Source of the DNA: Advenella kashmirensis WT001
Lineage (GTDB): Bacteria; Pseudomonadota; Gammaproteobacteria; Burkholderiales; Burkholderiaceae_B
Direction of reading: 5' to 3'
Assembly (NCBI RefSeq): GCF_000219915.2
Contig: NC_017964.1
Location: 620,001-684,000, forward strand
Length of the DNA: 64,000 bases
Part shown: in pieces, positions 8,815-17,644 of the stretch
Layout of the letters: each line of letters begins with the position of its first letter
How positions within the stretch are numbered: position 1 is the stretch's first letter
Notes under the pieces: generated by a model
Database searches by the model: none
What the model was told of the DNA's origin: nothing
The model's input: only the letters and a program-made list of their open reading frames with translations
Position numbers and translations under genes: made by a program

Positions 8815-10155
8815 TTACGCGCCGGCATCTTCAACGACCTTGGTCTCCGTGCTCTCGGGGGCGTGGGCCACGAGATTTTCCGGAAAAACAATCTTGAAGG
8901 TGCTGCCCTTGTTGATTTCGCTGTCCACAACCAGCTTGGCATTGTGTCGGATGACAATGTGCTTGGTAATGGCCAGGCCCAGGCCGGTTCCGCCCGATGC
9001 GCGCGAACGGCTTTTGTCTACCCGGTAAAAGCGTTCGGTAATGCGCGGAATGTCTTTCTTTTCAATGCCCAGGCCCGTATCGGTCACGCTGAAGATGGCC
9101 TCACCATGTTCGTTGCGGGCCCAGCGTATGGTAATTTTTCCACCTTCCGGGGTGTAGCGTACGGCGTTGGTCAGCAGGTTGGTGACGGCAGACGCGAGCT
9201 CGTTCATCTGCCCGACAACCGCCAGCGTGGGGTCCACGTCGAATTCGAAGGCGTGTGATTCGCGCGAGATTGACTGGGCCTGTACGGCTGCCTTGTCGAT
9301 AATGGGGGCCAATTGCACGTTGGAGCCCTCGACGATTTCGGTCGATTCCAGGGTGGACAGCGTCAGCAGATCGGCTACGATGGCCAGCATCCGTTGTGCC
9401 TGTTCGTGCATCAATTCTTCATATTGCTTGCGCTGTTCTTTGGTGAGCGCCTCATGTGGCAGGTCACGCATGGTTTCAAGAAAACCGATCAGTACTGTCA
9501 GCGGGGTGCGGATCTCATGCGAAACGTTGGCGACGAAATCCCTTTGTGTGGTTTGCAGCTTTTCCAGCTGGGTAATGTCCTGGCACAGCAGCAGATATCC
9601 TTCATTGGCATGCTGGGTCAGCTGAAATTGCAGGGAGCACACCTGTCCGCCAATTTCCCTGCGACTGCGTAAAGGACGAGTCCATTGACGGCTTTGAGCA
9701 TAATCGAAAAACTCAGGCAGGCGAATGATATTGAAGATGTTGTAGCCCTTGTCTTTTTCGTAGACCAGGTCCAGCAGTCGCTGGGATTGAGCGTTGCACC
9801 ATTCTATCTGGAAGGACTTGTCCAGCGTGACTGCTGCAGCCGGTAGCGCCTGTGCCGCCGACAGAACGTTATTGGTCAGTTCGCGCAGCGCGGTGTATTC
9901 ATTTTGGCGGGTGCGTACGTATTTATAAATCGGCGTGACGATTTCGTCATAGCTGCCCAGGTCGGGCGGTGGGGCGCTGGTGGGGTGGCTGACCCACTTG
10001 AGCGTGAGCCTGTGGTGGCGCTGGTGTCCGACAAGATAAATGACGCCGCACGCAGCCAGCAACAGAACGCCGCTGAATCCACCGACGAGCCACTGGATGC
10101 CCAGTGCGAGGGCAACGGCAGCAAGATAGGCGAACAGGAGTGAGGGGCGGGGCAT
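8815..10155 (-). CDS. phoR: phosphate regulon sensor histidine kinase PhoR
   Basis: 446 residues. Two N-terminal membrane segments (residues about 5-45) precede a PAS-like region around 95-200. Next come the phosphoacceptor helix with VSHEIRTPLT near residue 210, the N-box NLLTNAVRYT, the G1 box DTGLGIE and the G2 box GTGLGLAI. PhoR senses phosphate limitation through the Pst system and phosphorylates PhoB at the inner membrane. It lies 125 bases downstream of phoB on the same strand, with a terminator-like hairpin between them. The C-terminus is slightly extended and acidic. The frame is intact. Confidence 0.92.
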   Translation of the reverse strand: MPRPSLLFAYLAAVALALGIQWLVGGFSGVLLLAACGVIYLVGHQRHHRLTLKWVSHPTSAPPPDLGSYDEIVTPIYKYVRTRQNEYTALRELTNNVLSAAQALPAAAVTLDKSFQIEWCNAQSQRLLDLVYEKDKGYNIFNIIRLPEFFDYAQSRQWTRPLRSRREIGGQVCSLQFQLTQHANEGYLLLCQDITQLEKLQTTQRDFVANVSHEIRTPLTVLIGFLETMRDLPHEALTKEQRKQYEELMHEQAQRMLAIVADLLTLSTLESTEIVEGSNVQLAPIIDKAAVQAQSISRESHAFEFDVDPTLAVVGQMNELASAVTNLLTNAVRYTPEGGKITIRWARNEHGEAIFSVTDTGLGIEKKDIPRITERFYRVDKSRSRASGGTGLGLAITKHIVIRHNAKLVVDSEINKGSTFKIVFPENLVAHAPESTETKVVEDAGA

Positions 10156-10237
10156 GATTGATTATATCCTGAACAGTGGCGTGCGCTGGCCGCCCAACCT
10201 TGAAGAAAAACACGGCGCGCCAGCAGTAGCCAGCATC

Positions 10238-10273
10238 AATAATAAAAACCGGGCCCGCTATGGACGGGCCTGG
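10238..10273 (-). terminator. terminator-like hairpin between phoB and phoR
   Basis: Read on the minus strand: a GC-rich stem (arms CCAGGCCCG and CGGGCCCGG, one mismatch) with a 7-base loop, followed by TTTTTATTATT. It lies just after the phoB stop and before phoR. It could end or reduce transcription into phoR. Confidence 0.62.
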
Positions 10274-10280
10274 CGGGCAA

Positions 10281-10975
10281 TCAGGCCGGCAGTTTAGAGG
10301 TAAAACGATACCCGCTTCCGCGTACAGTTTCAACCAGATTATGATGGTTGCTCGGCTCAAGCGCCTTGCGCAGGCGACGAATATGTACGTCGACGGTGCG
10401 TTCTTCCAGAAATACATGGTCGCCCCAGACCTGGTCGAGCAACTGACCACGGGTGAATACCCGCTCGGGATGTGTCATGAAAAAGTGCAGCAGACGAAAC
10501 TCGGTCGGGCCCAGCGGCAGGTTTGAGCCGTTGCCTGTGATGCGATGCGAGACCGGATCCAGCTTGAGTCCGGAAATCTCGATTTCATCGTCGGTCAGTT
10601 GCGGGGCGCGGCGACGCAGCACTGCCTTGATGCGCGCCATCAGCTCTTTGGGGGAAAAGGGCTTGGTAATGTAGTCGTCGGCGCCGCTTTCCAGCCTTCT
10701 ACTTTATCAGCTTCGGAGCTCTTGGCAGTGAGCATGATAATGGGGATGTCGCGGGTGCGCTCACTGCTGCGCAGATTGCGTGCCAGATTCAGGCCGGTGG
10801 AGCCAGGCAGCATCCAGTCCAGCAGAATCAGATCGGGCAACTCTGCATTGATCAATACCTTTGCCTGTTCAGCATCCAGCGCGCGCAGCACTTTGTGGCC
10901 GGCAAAGGACAGGTTGACGGAGATGAGCTCTTGAATTGCGGGTTCGTCTTCGACGACGAGAATTGTGCTGGCCAT
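10281..10975 (-). CDS. phoB: phosphate regulon response regulator PhoB, one frameshift
   Basis: The receiver domain starts at the ATG at 10975, with the acidic pocket in VVEDEP and the phosphorylated Asp53 in LLDWMLPG. The frame slips near 10694: GAAGGCTGG needs one more C to read [30 protein letters not shown] (given here only to show the join). The C-terminal winged-helix OmpR/PhoB domain ([36 protein letters not shown]) is open. Repaired length is about 231 residues, the normal size. PhoB activates Pho genes under phosphate starvation, plausibly including the phn operon at 48-58.6 kb. It is divergent from ubiE. Confidence 0.9.
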
Positions 10976-11048
10976 AATGAAGTAAAATTAAAAAGTCACA
11001 CGATTGACATTAACCGGAAATACTAGTCTCCAATGGTATTGCCTGATT

Positions 11049-11066
11049 GTGTCATGTTTGTGACAA
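11049..11066. promoter_or_regulatory. weak Pho-box-like repeat upstream of phoB
   Basis: GTGTCAT, a 4-base spacer, then GTGACAA resembles the two 7-base PhoB half-sites (CTGTCAT) with spacing 4, matching about 10 of 14 positions. It also forms TGTCA/TGACA symmetry. It lies in the phoB-ubiE divergent gap, where PhoB autoregulation would be expected. Confidence 0.3.
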
Positions 11067-11094
11067 CCCTGCCTACTTTTCATAAAGATTGCAT

Positions 11095-11862
11095 ATGAAT
11101 TCAGAACGTCCAACGTCCGCCGGGCAATCCGGTACCACGCATTTCGGCTTTCGCACTGTCGATGAACAGGAAAAGGCCGGAAAAGTGGCGCAAGTTTTTC
11201 ATTCGGTGGCGCAACGTTACGATGTCATGAATGACCTGATGTCCGGCGGCATGCATCGTCTGTGGAAAAGCTTCACAATCGGACGGGCGGGCGTGCGGCC
11301 TGGCATGCGGGTGCTCGATATTGCCGGGGGCACCGGTGACCTGGCCCTGGCTTTTGCAGGCAAGGTCGGCCCCACCGGCCAGGTCTGGCATACCGATATT
11401 AATTCCTCCATGTTGCAGGTTGGACGGGATCGCCTGACCGATAAGGGGGTGTTACTGCCTACTGTGGTGTGCGATGCCGAGCACCTGCCTTTTCCCGACG
11501 AATTTTTTGATGTCGTCACTGTTGCCTTCGGTCTGCGCAATATGACGCATAAGGACCTGGCCCTGCAACAAATGCAACGGGTGCTCAAGCCTGGCGGCAA
11601 ATTGCTGGTGCTGGAGTTTTCGCGGATCGCGGCGCCGCTGGCGCCTGCCTATGACTGGTATTCGTTCAATATTCTTCCCTGGCTTGGCAAAAAAGTGGCA
11701 GATGACGAAGACAGTTACCGCTATCTGGCCGAGTCCATCCGCATGCACCCCGATCAGGAAACGCTGGCGCAAATGATGCGCGACGCCGGCTTGCCGCGGG
11801 TTAGCTATTTCAATCTGACCGCCGGTGTGGTGGCGTTGCACGAAGGCGTAAAGCTGTTCTGA
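11095..11862 (+). CDS. ubiE: ubiquinone/menaquinone C-methyltransferase
   Basis: 255 residues from the ATG at 11095. SAM-dependent C-methyltransferase that methylates the demethoxy-quinol ring in ubiquinone synthesis. It shows [21 protein letters not shown] near the N-terminus (start of the UbiE signature), the SAM motif [12 protein letters not shown] near residue 76 and the second signature with [17 protein letters not shown]. It heads the betaproteobacterial block ubiE / Tim44-like / ubiJ / ubiB, here interrupted after the Tim44-like gene. The frame is intact. Confidence 0.95.
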   Translation: MNSERPTSAGQSGTTHFGFRTVDEQEKAGKVAQVFHSVAQRYDVMNDLMSGGMHRLWKSFTIGRAGVRPGMRVLDIAGGTGDLALAFAGKVGPTGQVWHTDINSSMLQVGRDRLTDKGVLLPTVVCDAEHLPFPDEFFDVVTVAFGLRNMTHKDLALQQMQRVLKPGGKLLVLEFSRIAAPLAPAYDWYSFNILPWLGKKVADDEDSYRYLAESIRMHPDQETLAQMMRDAGLPRVSYFNLTAGVVALHEGVKLF

Positions 11863-12040
11863 TCTGAAGTCTGCTCGGGATTGTCCGGGGCAGCTGTCTC
11901 GGCGGGCGCAGCGATCAGGCAGATCGATCCTTCATTTTCAGGTCATTACAAAGTAGCTTGCATTAATATTCAGGTTTTTGTAAGATTGAATTGTTTGCTA
12001 ATTTATTCATTGTGGGTCAATCCCACCGGAGCAATAATCA

Positions 12041-13030
12041 ATGTTCAAAAAGTGGTCTAAATTTCTCGCCGCTGCGATGATTGTCGTGTCATCTGTAAGC
12101 ATGCTGGCCGTGACCCATGACGCTGAAGCCCGCCGTATGGGAGGGGGCAGCAGTTTCGGACGCCAGTCTTCCAACATTACAACGAACCGGACTCCAGCGG
12201 CACAGGCTCCCAATGCCGTCAATCGCACTTCAGCGGCGCCAGCCGGCACTGCTGCCAATGCCGGCGCTGCGGCACAGCGTAGTGGTTTTTCCCGTTTTCT
12301 GGGCCCGATCGCCGGTATAGCTGCTGGTCTGGGTATTGCCGCGTTGCTGTCCAGCCTGGGCCTGGGTGGCGCCATGCTTGAGTTCCTGTCCAGCGCGCTT
12401 CTTATAGCGATCGTTATTTTTGGCGTTATGTTTATTGTGCGTCGCCTGCGCGGTGGCCAGGCTCGCCCGGCCTTCCAGGGCGCCTCGCCCATGCAGCGCC
12501 AGGCGGGCAGCCCCGCGCCGGGTTCACGGCATCAGTACACCGGGCAGGACAGCACCGGTGGCGGCATGCAGCAACAAAGCGGCCTGTCTGCAACAGACTT
12601 TTCCGGTAATGCGCAGGCAGCGGCCGAGCCGGCAGACAAAAGCTGGTTTATCCCGGGCGATTTTGATACACCGACCTTTCTGCAAACCGCCAAGAAGCAG
12701 TTTGTGACCATTCAGGGCTTGTGGGACAAGGGTGATATTGAAGATCTCAAGAACTATCTGACCGAAGATCTGGTGGCAGAATTGTCTCCGCAAATTACCA
12801 GTCGCGCCGGCCAAAGCCAGACTGAAGTCGTGCTGCTCAATGCAGAACTGCTTGGTATCGAGCAGGTTCAGGACGGCCATCTTGCCTCGGTACGTTTCTC
12901 CGGCATGTTGCGTGAAGACGCTCAGGAAGCCGCTTTCCGATTCGAGGAAGTGTGGAACCTGTACAAGGAAAACAATTCCGGCTGGCTGCTGGCGGGTATT
13001 CAGCAGATTCCGGTGGAAAACGCTTCCTGA
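12041..13030 (+). CDS. Tim44-like domain secreted/membrane protein
   Basis: 329 residues. N-terminal signal sequence (MFKKWSKFLAAAMIVV, cleavage after DAEA), then a low-complexity Ala/Asn/Thr/Gly linker to about 85, a Gly/Leu-rich membrane segment pair (PIAGIAAGLGIAALLSS, and LLIAIVIFGVMFIV), an Ala/Gln/Gly-rich linker, and a Tim44-like domain (about 190-325). This is the architecture of bacterial Tim44-like proteins that sit next to ubiquinone genes in many betaproteobacteria; their role is unproven. GGAG lies 8-10 bases before the ATG, and a small hairpin (GTGGG/CCCAC, 12012-12026) precedes it. A strong terminator follows. Confidence 0.82.
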   Translation: MFKKWSKFLAAAMIVVSSVSMLAVTHDAEARRMGGGSSFGRQSSNITTNRTPAAQAPNAVNRTSAAPAGTAANAGAAAQRSGFSRFLGPIAGIAAGLGIAALLSSLGLGGAMLEFLSSALLIAIVIFGVMFIVRRLRGGQARPAFQGASPMQRQAGSPAPGSRHQYTGQDSTGGGMQQQSGLSATDFSGNAQAAAEPADKSWFIPGDFDTPTFLQTAKKQFVTIQGLWDKGDIEDLKNYLTEDLVAELSPQITSRAGQSQTEVVLLNAELLGIEQVQDGHLASVRFSGMLREDAQEAAFRFEEVWNLYKENNSGWLLAGIQQIPVENAS

Positions 13031-13068
13031 CTGTAGAGTAGAACGACGTCGGCAAAGTTAGCCGGCAC

Positions 13069-13110
13069 ACAAGGCGTGATCATGTTTCGTGATCACGCCT
13101 TGTTGTTTTG
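13069..13110 (+). terminator. rho-independent terminator after Tim44-like gene
   Basis: A perfect 14-base stem (arms ACAAGGCGTGATCA and TGATCACGCCTTGT, 13069-13082 and 13090-13103) with a 7-base loop, followed by TGTTTTG. It ends the ubiE/Tim44 transcript and marks the left edge of the inserted ABC importer. Confidence 0.85.
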
Positions 13111-13236
13111 TGGCCTGGCTGGCCTTTATGACTGCTGCTTATTATTAATAACTAATAGCTATATAAAAATAAATACTAATTATTTTTTCTCTTAAGAAGA
13201 TTTGGTTATAGTGTCAGATCGTATAGGGAAAATACC

Positions 13237-14012
13237 GTGAATCTTAGCTTCAACAATGTTTATAAGCAGTTCGGTTCGCTTTCGGTTGTTGAGAATTTCA
13301 GCGCCGACTTTCGCTCGGGTGAGATCGTTGCCCTGGTAGGGCCTTCGGGTTCAGGCAAATCCACGCTGTTGCACATGGCTGCCGGCCTGGAGAGCACCAC
13401 GTCAGGCCATATTGATACCGATTCGCAGCCTGTGACCAAGCCGGACCCCAGCCGCACCCTGGTATTCCAGGAGCATGCGCTGTATCCGTGGCTCACGCTC
13501 AAGCAGAACGTTGCCATGGCATTGGAGTTTCAGCAGGTGGCCCGCAAGCAGGCTTACGAGCGTGCCACCACGTGGCTGCAACGCGTGGGCCTGGACGGTT
13601 TTGAACATTATTATCCGCATCAGGTTTCAGGCGGCATGCGTCAGCGCGCCGCGCTGGCCCGTGCTTTCATTGCAGAACCGGAAGTGCTGTTGCTTGATGA
13701 GCCTTTGGCGCACTGGATGCACTGACCCGGCTCAGCCTTCAGGATGTGTTGCTTGACCTGGTTGAACAGGCCAGGCCAACCGTGCTGCTGGTCACTCATG
13801 ATGTGGATGAGGCCCTGTTTCTGGCCGACCGCGTCATGGTATTTAGCGCCAGGCCTGCCACGGTCCTTAAGGAATTTAATCTGACCCATCGGGAGCGCTC
13901 GCACGATTTGTCGGATCTGGCGGCGGAAAAACGAGAAATTCTCAGCCTGCTGGGTATTGCGGTCACACATGAGGCCAAGCCGGCTGCAAAGCCGATTGAA
14001 ATGGCTGCCTGA
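13237..14012 (+). CDS. ABC importer ATP-binding protein (nitrate/sulfonate/taurine type), one frameshift
   Basis: Starts at GTG 13237, with AGGGAA six bases upstream. Walker A GPSGSGKS at residues 35-42, Q-loop [13 protein letters not shown], signature [15 protein letters not shown] and Walker B VLLLDEP are all present. The frame slips at 13707-13708: CCTTTGGCGCACTG needs one more G to read PLGALDALT. It then continues through the H-loop [17 protein letters not shown] to the stop. Repaired length is 258 residues, normal for SsuB/TauB-like proteins. It energises the receptor and permease encoded next. The 120 bases upstream are very AT-rich, unlike the flanking ubi genes. Confidence 0.86.
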
Positions 14013-14127
14013 ACGCGACGCTGACGGCGCGCTGATGCGATCTTCCTGCCGCGCTCAGTCGGCGTCTGTATGAGGGCATCCGGTATCGGTAAATAATCCG
14101 GCAAGCCGATTCAGATAAGCGGCAAAC

Positions 14128-14141
14128 GTCTGCTTGCAGAC
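14128..14141. repeat. short palindrome between ABC ATPase and receptor genes
   Basis: GTCTGC, TT, GCAGAC: a perfect 6+2+6 inverted repeat in the 180-base gap before the receptor gene. It could be an operator or a short mRNA stem. Confidence 0.25.
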
Positions 14142-14192
14142 AGTATATGAGTCAATAACAAAAACCATTCAAATTTTTAGAGAGAGTCAGAG

Positions 14193-15191
14193 ATGAATAT
14201 TCGGAAATGGACCGCGTTGCCCCTGGTGGCTTCGCTGTTGCTGTCTGGTGCGGCCATGGCGGCCGACAAGCTCAAAGTGGGCTATCTGCGAGTGATGGAT
14301 GATGCGCAGGCCATTGTTGCTCATGAAGGTGAGTTCTACAAAAAACAGGGCCTGGACACCGATCTGATGGAATTCAAGTCTGGTACCGATCTGATCAAGG
14401 CTATTGTTGGCGGCCAGGTCGATGTTGGCGTGCTTGGCTTTACTAACGCCATCTCCTGGGCTTCCCGTGGCGCAGACCTGAAGGTGGTGGCCGGTGCGCA
14501 GCGCGGCTACCACTCACTGGTCGTGCGTGATGATGCCGGCATTAATACTGTGGCCGACCTGAAAGGTAAAACGCTGGCTTCACAAAGCCAGGGCAGCACC
14601 GCCGATACCGTCTTGCGCGGCGTGGTGTTCAAGCAGGCGGGTCTGGCCGAGGGTGATGTCAGTGTCATGGGCGTCAGTCCCGCAGTGGCCGTACAGTCGC
14701 TGGTGGGCAATCGTGTAAATGCTGCGTTTCTTTTCGAGCCGTATGACCGGATTGCGCAATTGGTTGCGCCGGTTAAACAGATCTATGAGGTTGGCCAAAG
14801 CTGGCCCTTCCCGTGCATGGTTGTGATTACTTCCGGCAAAGTGCTGCAAGCCCGCAAGGACGATATCTGGAAGGCGCTGGATGCCCAGCAGCAGGCAATC
14901 GAATTGCTTGAAAATCAACCGGCCCAGGCATCGAAGCTGATCGCCAGTTACTTTATCGCCGAACCTACCCTCAAGACCCTAAAGCAGGGTGAGCTGGCGC
15001 GCGAGACCGTAATTGAAGACGCGATCAAGACCCAGGAATTTACGCCTACCGTGACAGACAAGGATATTGAGCGGATGACAGAACTGGCTCGCATCATGGA
15101 GAGTAACGGTTCCCTGAAGACCAAGGATGGCAAACCATTTGATGTTAATACGGTGCTGGATCTTGAATGGCAGAAGGCACGTAAACTGTGA
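14193..15191 (+). CDS. ABC transporter periplasmic substrate-binding protein (NMT1/SsuA-like)
   Basis: 332 residues. Signal peptide of about 24 residues (cleavage after GAAMA), then the periplasmic binding fold (DKLKVGYLRVMDDAQAI, FKSGTDLIKAIVGGQVDVGVLG, LVVRDDAGINTVADLKGKTLA). This is the NMT1/THI5-SsuA-TauA type, whose members bind sulfonates, nitrate, pyrimidine precursors or other small organics; the sequence does not decide which. GAGAGAGTCAGAG precedes the start. Its stop overlaps the permease GTG. The frame is intact. Confidence 0.87.
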   Translation: MNIRKWTALPLVASLLLSGAAMAADKLKVGYLRVMDDAQAIVAHEGEFYKKQGLDTDLMEFKSGTDLIKAIVGGQVDVGVLGFTNAISWASRGADLKVVAGAQRGYHSLVVRDDAGINTVADLKGKTLASQSQGSTADTVLRGVVFKQAGLAEGDVSVMGVSPAVAVQSLVGNRVNAAFLFEPYDRIAQLVAPVKQIYEVGQSWPFPCMVVITSGKVLQARKDDIWKALDAQQQAIELLENQPAQASKLIASYFIAEPTLKTLKQGELARETVIEDAIKTQEFTPTVTDKDIERMTELARIMESNGSLKTKDGKPFDVNTVLDLEWQKARKL

Positions 15192-15961
15192 GCAACGACA
15201 CCCGGATCGGCGGCTATAAAAAGCCGCTGGCGGTGGTGCTGGCCATCGCTTTCATTCTTCTGGTCTGGCAACTGGTCGCACTGACACTGCCAGACTTTCT
15301 CATGCCCGGTATTTTGCCGGTGCTCGAGCGGCTGTCCGAAAGCATTCGTAGCGGTGAGTTCTATAGCGGCCTGGCCGGCTCCCTGGCGCGTCTTGGCACG
15401 GGCTACGGCATCGCGCTGATCTGCGGCATCGCCTTCGGTCTGCTGGCGGCCAGTCTGAATTTCTTTCGCGAAGTACTGCGCAATGTGATTGTGATTTTGC
15501 AGTCGCTGCCCAGCATTGCCTGGGTGCCGCTGTTTCTGATCGTCTGGGGCTTTGGCAACAAGCCCATGATCGTTGTCGTGGCACTGGCTGCCTTTTTCCC
15601 GGCCGCGCTCAGCGTCATGAACGCCACCGAATCGGTGCACAAGGTGCATATTTCTGCGGCTCGCGTTATGGGCGCCAGTCGCTGGGGCCTGGTAAGGCGT
15701 GTCTATCTGCCTGCGGTCATGCCCGAGCTGATTACCGGCGCGCAATTGGCGTTTGGCAACGCATGGCGCGCGCTGATCTCCGTGGAAATGCTGGTTGACT
15801 TCGGCAAGGGCCTTGGCCGCTCGCTGAGTTTTTCCGGCGATACCGGCGATATGACAGGTGTCATGGCCAATATCCTGGTCATCGCCATTTTGGCGGCGCT
15901 TATCGATCAGTTGATCCTGGAGCGTATCAAGCACAGACTGCTGCGTTACCAGTACGTCTGA
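15188..15961 (+). CDS. ABC transporter permease (SsuC/TauC-like)
   Basis: 257 residues starting at GTG 15188, overlapping the receptor stop as GTGA. About six membrane helices; the ATPase-coupling EAA loop is SAARVMGASRWGLVRRVYLPAVMPELITG-like near residues 155-180 (AARVMGASRWG and LPAVMPELITG visible). It belongs to the BPD_transp_1 family of the nitrate/sulfonate/taurine class. It pairs with the preceding ATPase and receptor to form a complete importer. The frame is intact. Confidence 0.89.
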   Translation: MSNDTRIGGYKKPLAVVLAIAFILLVWQLVALTLPDFLMPGILPVLERLSESIRSGEFYSGLAGSLARLGTGYGIALICGIAFGLLAASLNFFREVLRNVIVILQSLPSIAWVPLFLIVWGFGNKPMIVVVALAAFFPAALSVMNATESVHKVHISAARVMGASRWGLVRRVYLPAVMPELITGAQLAFGNAWRALISVEMLVDFGKGLGRSLSFSGDTGDMTGVMANILVIAILAALIDQLILERIKHRLLRYQYV

Positions 15962-16016
15962 GTTACCAGACCCAATCCTGCAAGTCCCGCCGTGCGGCGG
16001 GGCGGGAATATGCATT

Positions 16017-16867
16017 ATGACCCTGCTGTCCATCCGAGCTGTCCTGCGCGTACTGCTAATCTGGGCCTGTGCCGGGACACTGATGCCCGTTGCTGCCACG
16101 ACTGCCGCCGCAGCCACTACAGCCACAGATCTGTTTCCGCAGGCGATCGCCCGGGGTGCGCTGCGTGTGGCGGTGATCCACATTACACCTGCTGCAGCGC
16201 CGGGCGCCAAGGTTCGGACTGAAGACAGGCTGGATACGCCCGCCGTCAAGGCGCTTGCCGCCGCCCTGAATGTGCCGGCGCAGCGGGTGCCGCTAGCGCC
16301 TGCCCAGGCGGCAAAGGCGTTGGCAGAAGGCAGCGTCGATCTGGCGCTTTATAGCCTGCCGACAGATGCAGCCAACTGGCCCGGTGTGACATCTGTTCCT
16401 ACCAGTTATCGTACGTATCCCAAGGCGGTTATCCGCAGCGATACGCAAATTCGCTCGCGGGCCGATTTGGCGGGGCGCACCGTGTGCATCGCCCGTACCG
16501 CAGAGCATGCGGCGGAGCAAGCAACACGGGCGGGAGCAACGTTGCTGCCCTTTGCCGTGCCTTCGGATGCGCTGGTCGCGGTACGCGAAGGCAAATGTGA
16601 TCTGGGCTGATAGATCAGACGGTCTGGCAACCCTTGATGCAGTATCCGGAATGGAAGAAATTTTCCGCCACGCTTGAACTGGCCGACACACCCCGTACAC
16701 TCACCTGGCTGGTTTCTGCCAAAAACACGCATGCAGCGCAATGGCTGCGGGCCCGGATGCAACAGTGGGACAGGACCGGGCAATGGACGGTGTTCAGTAA
16801 AAAGTGGGCGACCGATGTGGCCTTTGATGTCTATCTGGACCAGGAAGTACCCGATTGCCATAGCTGA
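16017..16867 (+). CDS. periplasmic solute-binding family 3-like protein, one frameshift
   Basis: Starts at ATG 16017 with a long Ala/Thr-rich signal region (first 40 residues). The body resembles family 3 extracellular solute-binding proteins: ALRVAVIHITPAA, GSVDLALYSLPTD, IRSRADLAGRTVCIARTAEH. The frame slips at 16604-16606, where GGGCTGATAG with one more G reads GLIDQTVWQPLMQYPEW and continues to the stop at 16867. Repaired length is about 283 residues. It follows the permease gene by 55 bases and so may supply a second receptor or a sensor for the same importer; I do not recognise a specific ligand. Confidence 0.68.
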
Positions 16868-17014
16868 ACGCACGCGGCGGCGGCTCCTGGATTTGACCAA
16901 CGGTGCCGCTGTGATCCCGGCGCGACAGCGCCCGCAAGCGTAAAACGGGTCTGGTTCTGCATGAAAAGAGTACACTATCGGATTCAGAATCTTGCCGTGG
17001 CCTACCGGATTTTT

Positions 17015-17644
17015 ATGTTGCTCTCCGACTTACCTGATCCAAACATTCCTATTGTGCGCGCCCTGAACCTGCTGCTGGATCGCGAGCCCTGGGCCAAGAC
17101 GCGTATTGCTGCGCATGCCGGCAAAACCGTATGCATCCGCATCAGCCGACTTGTGCTTCGGTTTACCCTTGGGCACGATGGCAGCGTGGCGCGCGCTGAT
17201 CCTGCAGTGGTGGCCGATGTCACGCTGTCCATTCCCGAGAGCCGGCTGGGCGATGTGCCCGGGGCATTGCGCAATCGGCACGATCCTGCGCAGTTGGCCG
17301 CGCTGTTGCATCTGGAAGGGGATGCAGGCCTGGCGCAGTTGGTCTCTGACCTGGCGCGTGACCTGCGCTGGGATTCCGAGCACGAACTGGCCCGGTTTAC
17401 CGGCGGCCTGCTGTCAAAACAAATTCATTTGCTGCTGCATCGTGCCATTGCGACAACCACGACCGTGGCCGGCCGCCTGTCGGAAAACGTGAGTGAATAT
17501 GTGTCTGAGGAGGCCGGCATGGTGCTGAGCAAGCCGGCACTGCAATCCTGGGAGCAGAGCCTGCGCGCTGCTACCGTACAACTGGACCAGCTTGACGCCC
17601 GGCTCAGGGCACTTGATGCGCGGCAACGCAGGAGCGGACGATGA
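17015..17644 (+). CDS. ubiJ: ubiquinone biosynthesis accessory factor UbiJ (SCP2 domain)
   Basis: 209 residues from the ATG at 17015, which has CGGA six bases upstream; an upstream ATG at 16961 would add 18 residues without a clear ribosome site. The N-terminal SCP2-like lipid-binding domain ([22 protein letters not shown], residues about 17-110) and a C-terminal helical, coiled-coil-like tail ([24 protein letters not shown]) match UbiJ. UbiJ holds lipophilic intermediates in the Ubi complex. Its TGA overlaps the ubiB ATG. Normally close to ubiE, here separated by the ABC importer. Confidence 0.87.
   Translation: MLLSDLPDPNIPIVRALNLLLDREPWAKTRIAAHAGKTVCIRISRLVLRFTLGHDGSVARADPAVVADVTLSIPESRLGDVPGALRNRHDPAQLAALLHLEGDAGLAQLVSDLARDLRWDSEHELARFTGGLLSKQIHLLLHRAIATTTTVAGRLSENVSEYVSEEAGMVLSKPALQSWEQSLRAATVQLDQLDARLRALDARQRRSGR

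Noticed and set aside
13111..13236. AT-rich block as a replication origin or mobile end
   Set aside because: No DnaA-box cluster, no direct repeats flanking, no transposase; more simply a promoter.
14948..16249. 433-codon antisense frame over the ABC receptor/permease
   Set aside because: Gln/His/Arg-rich shadow composition, no domain, and the sense frames are recognised.
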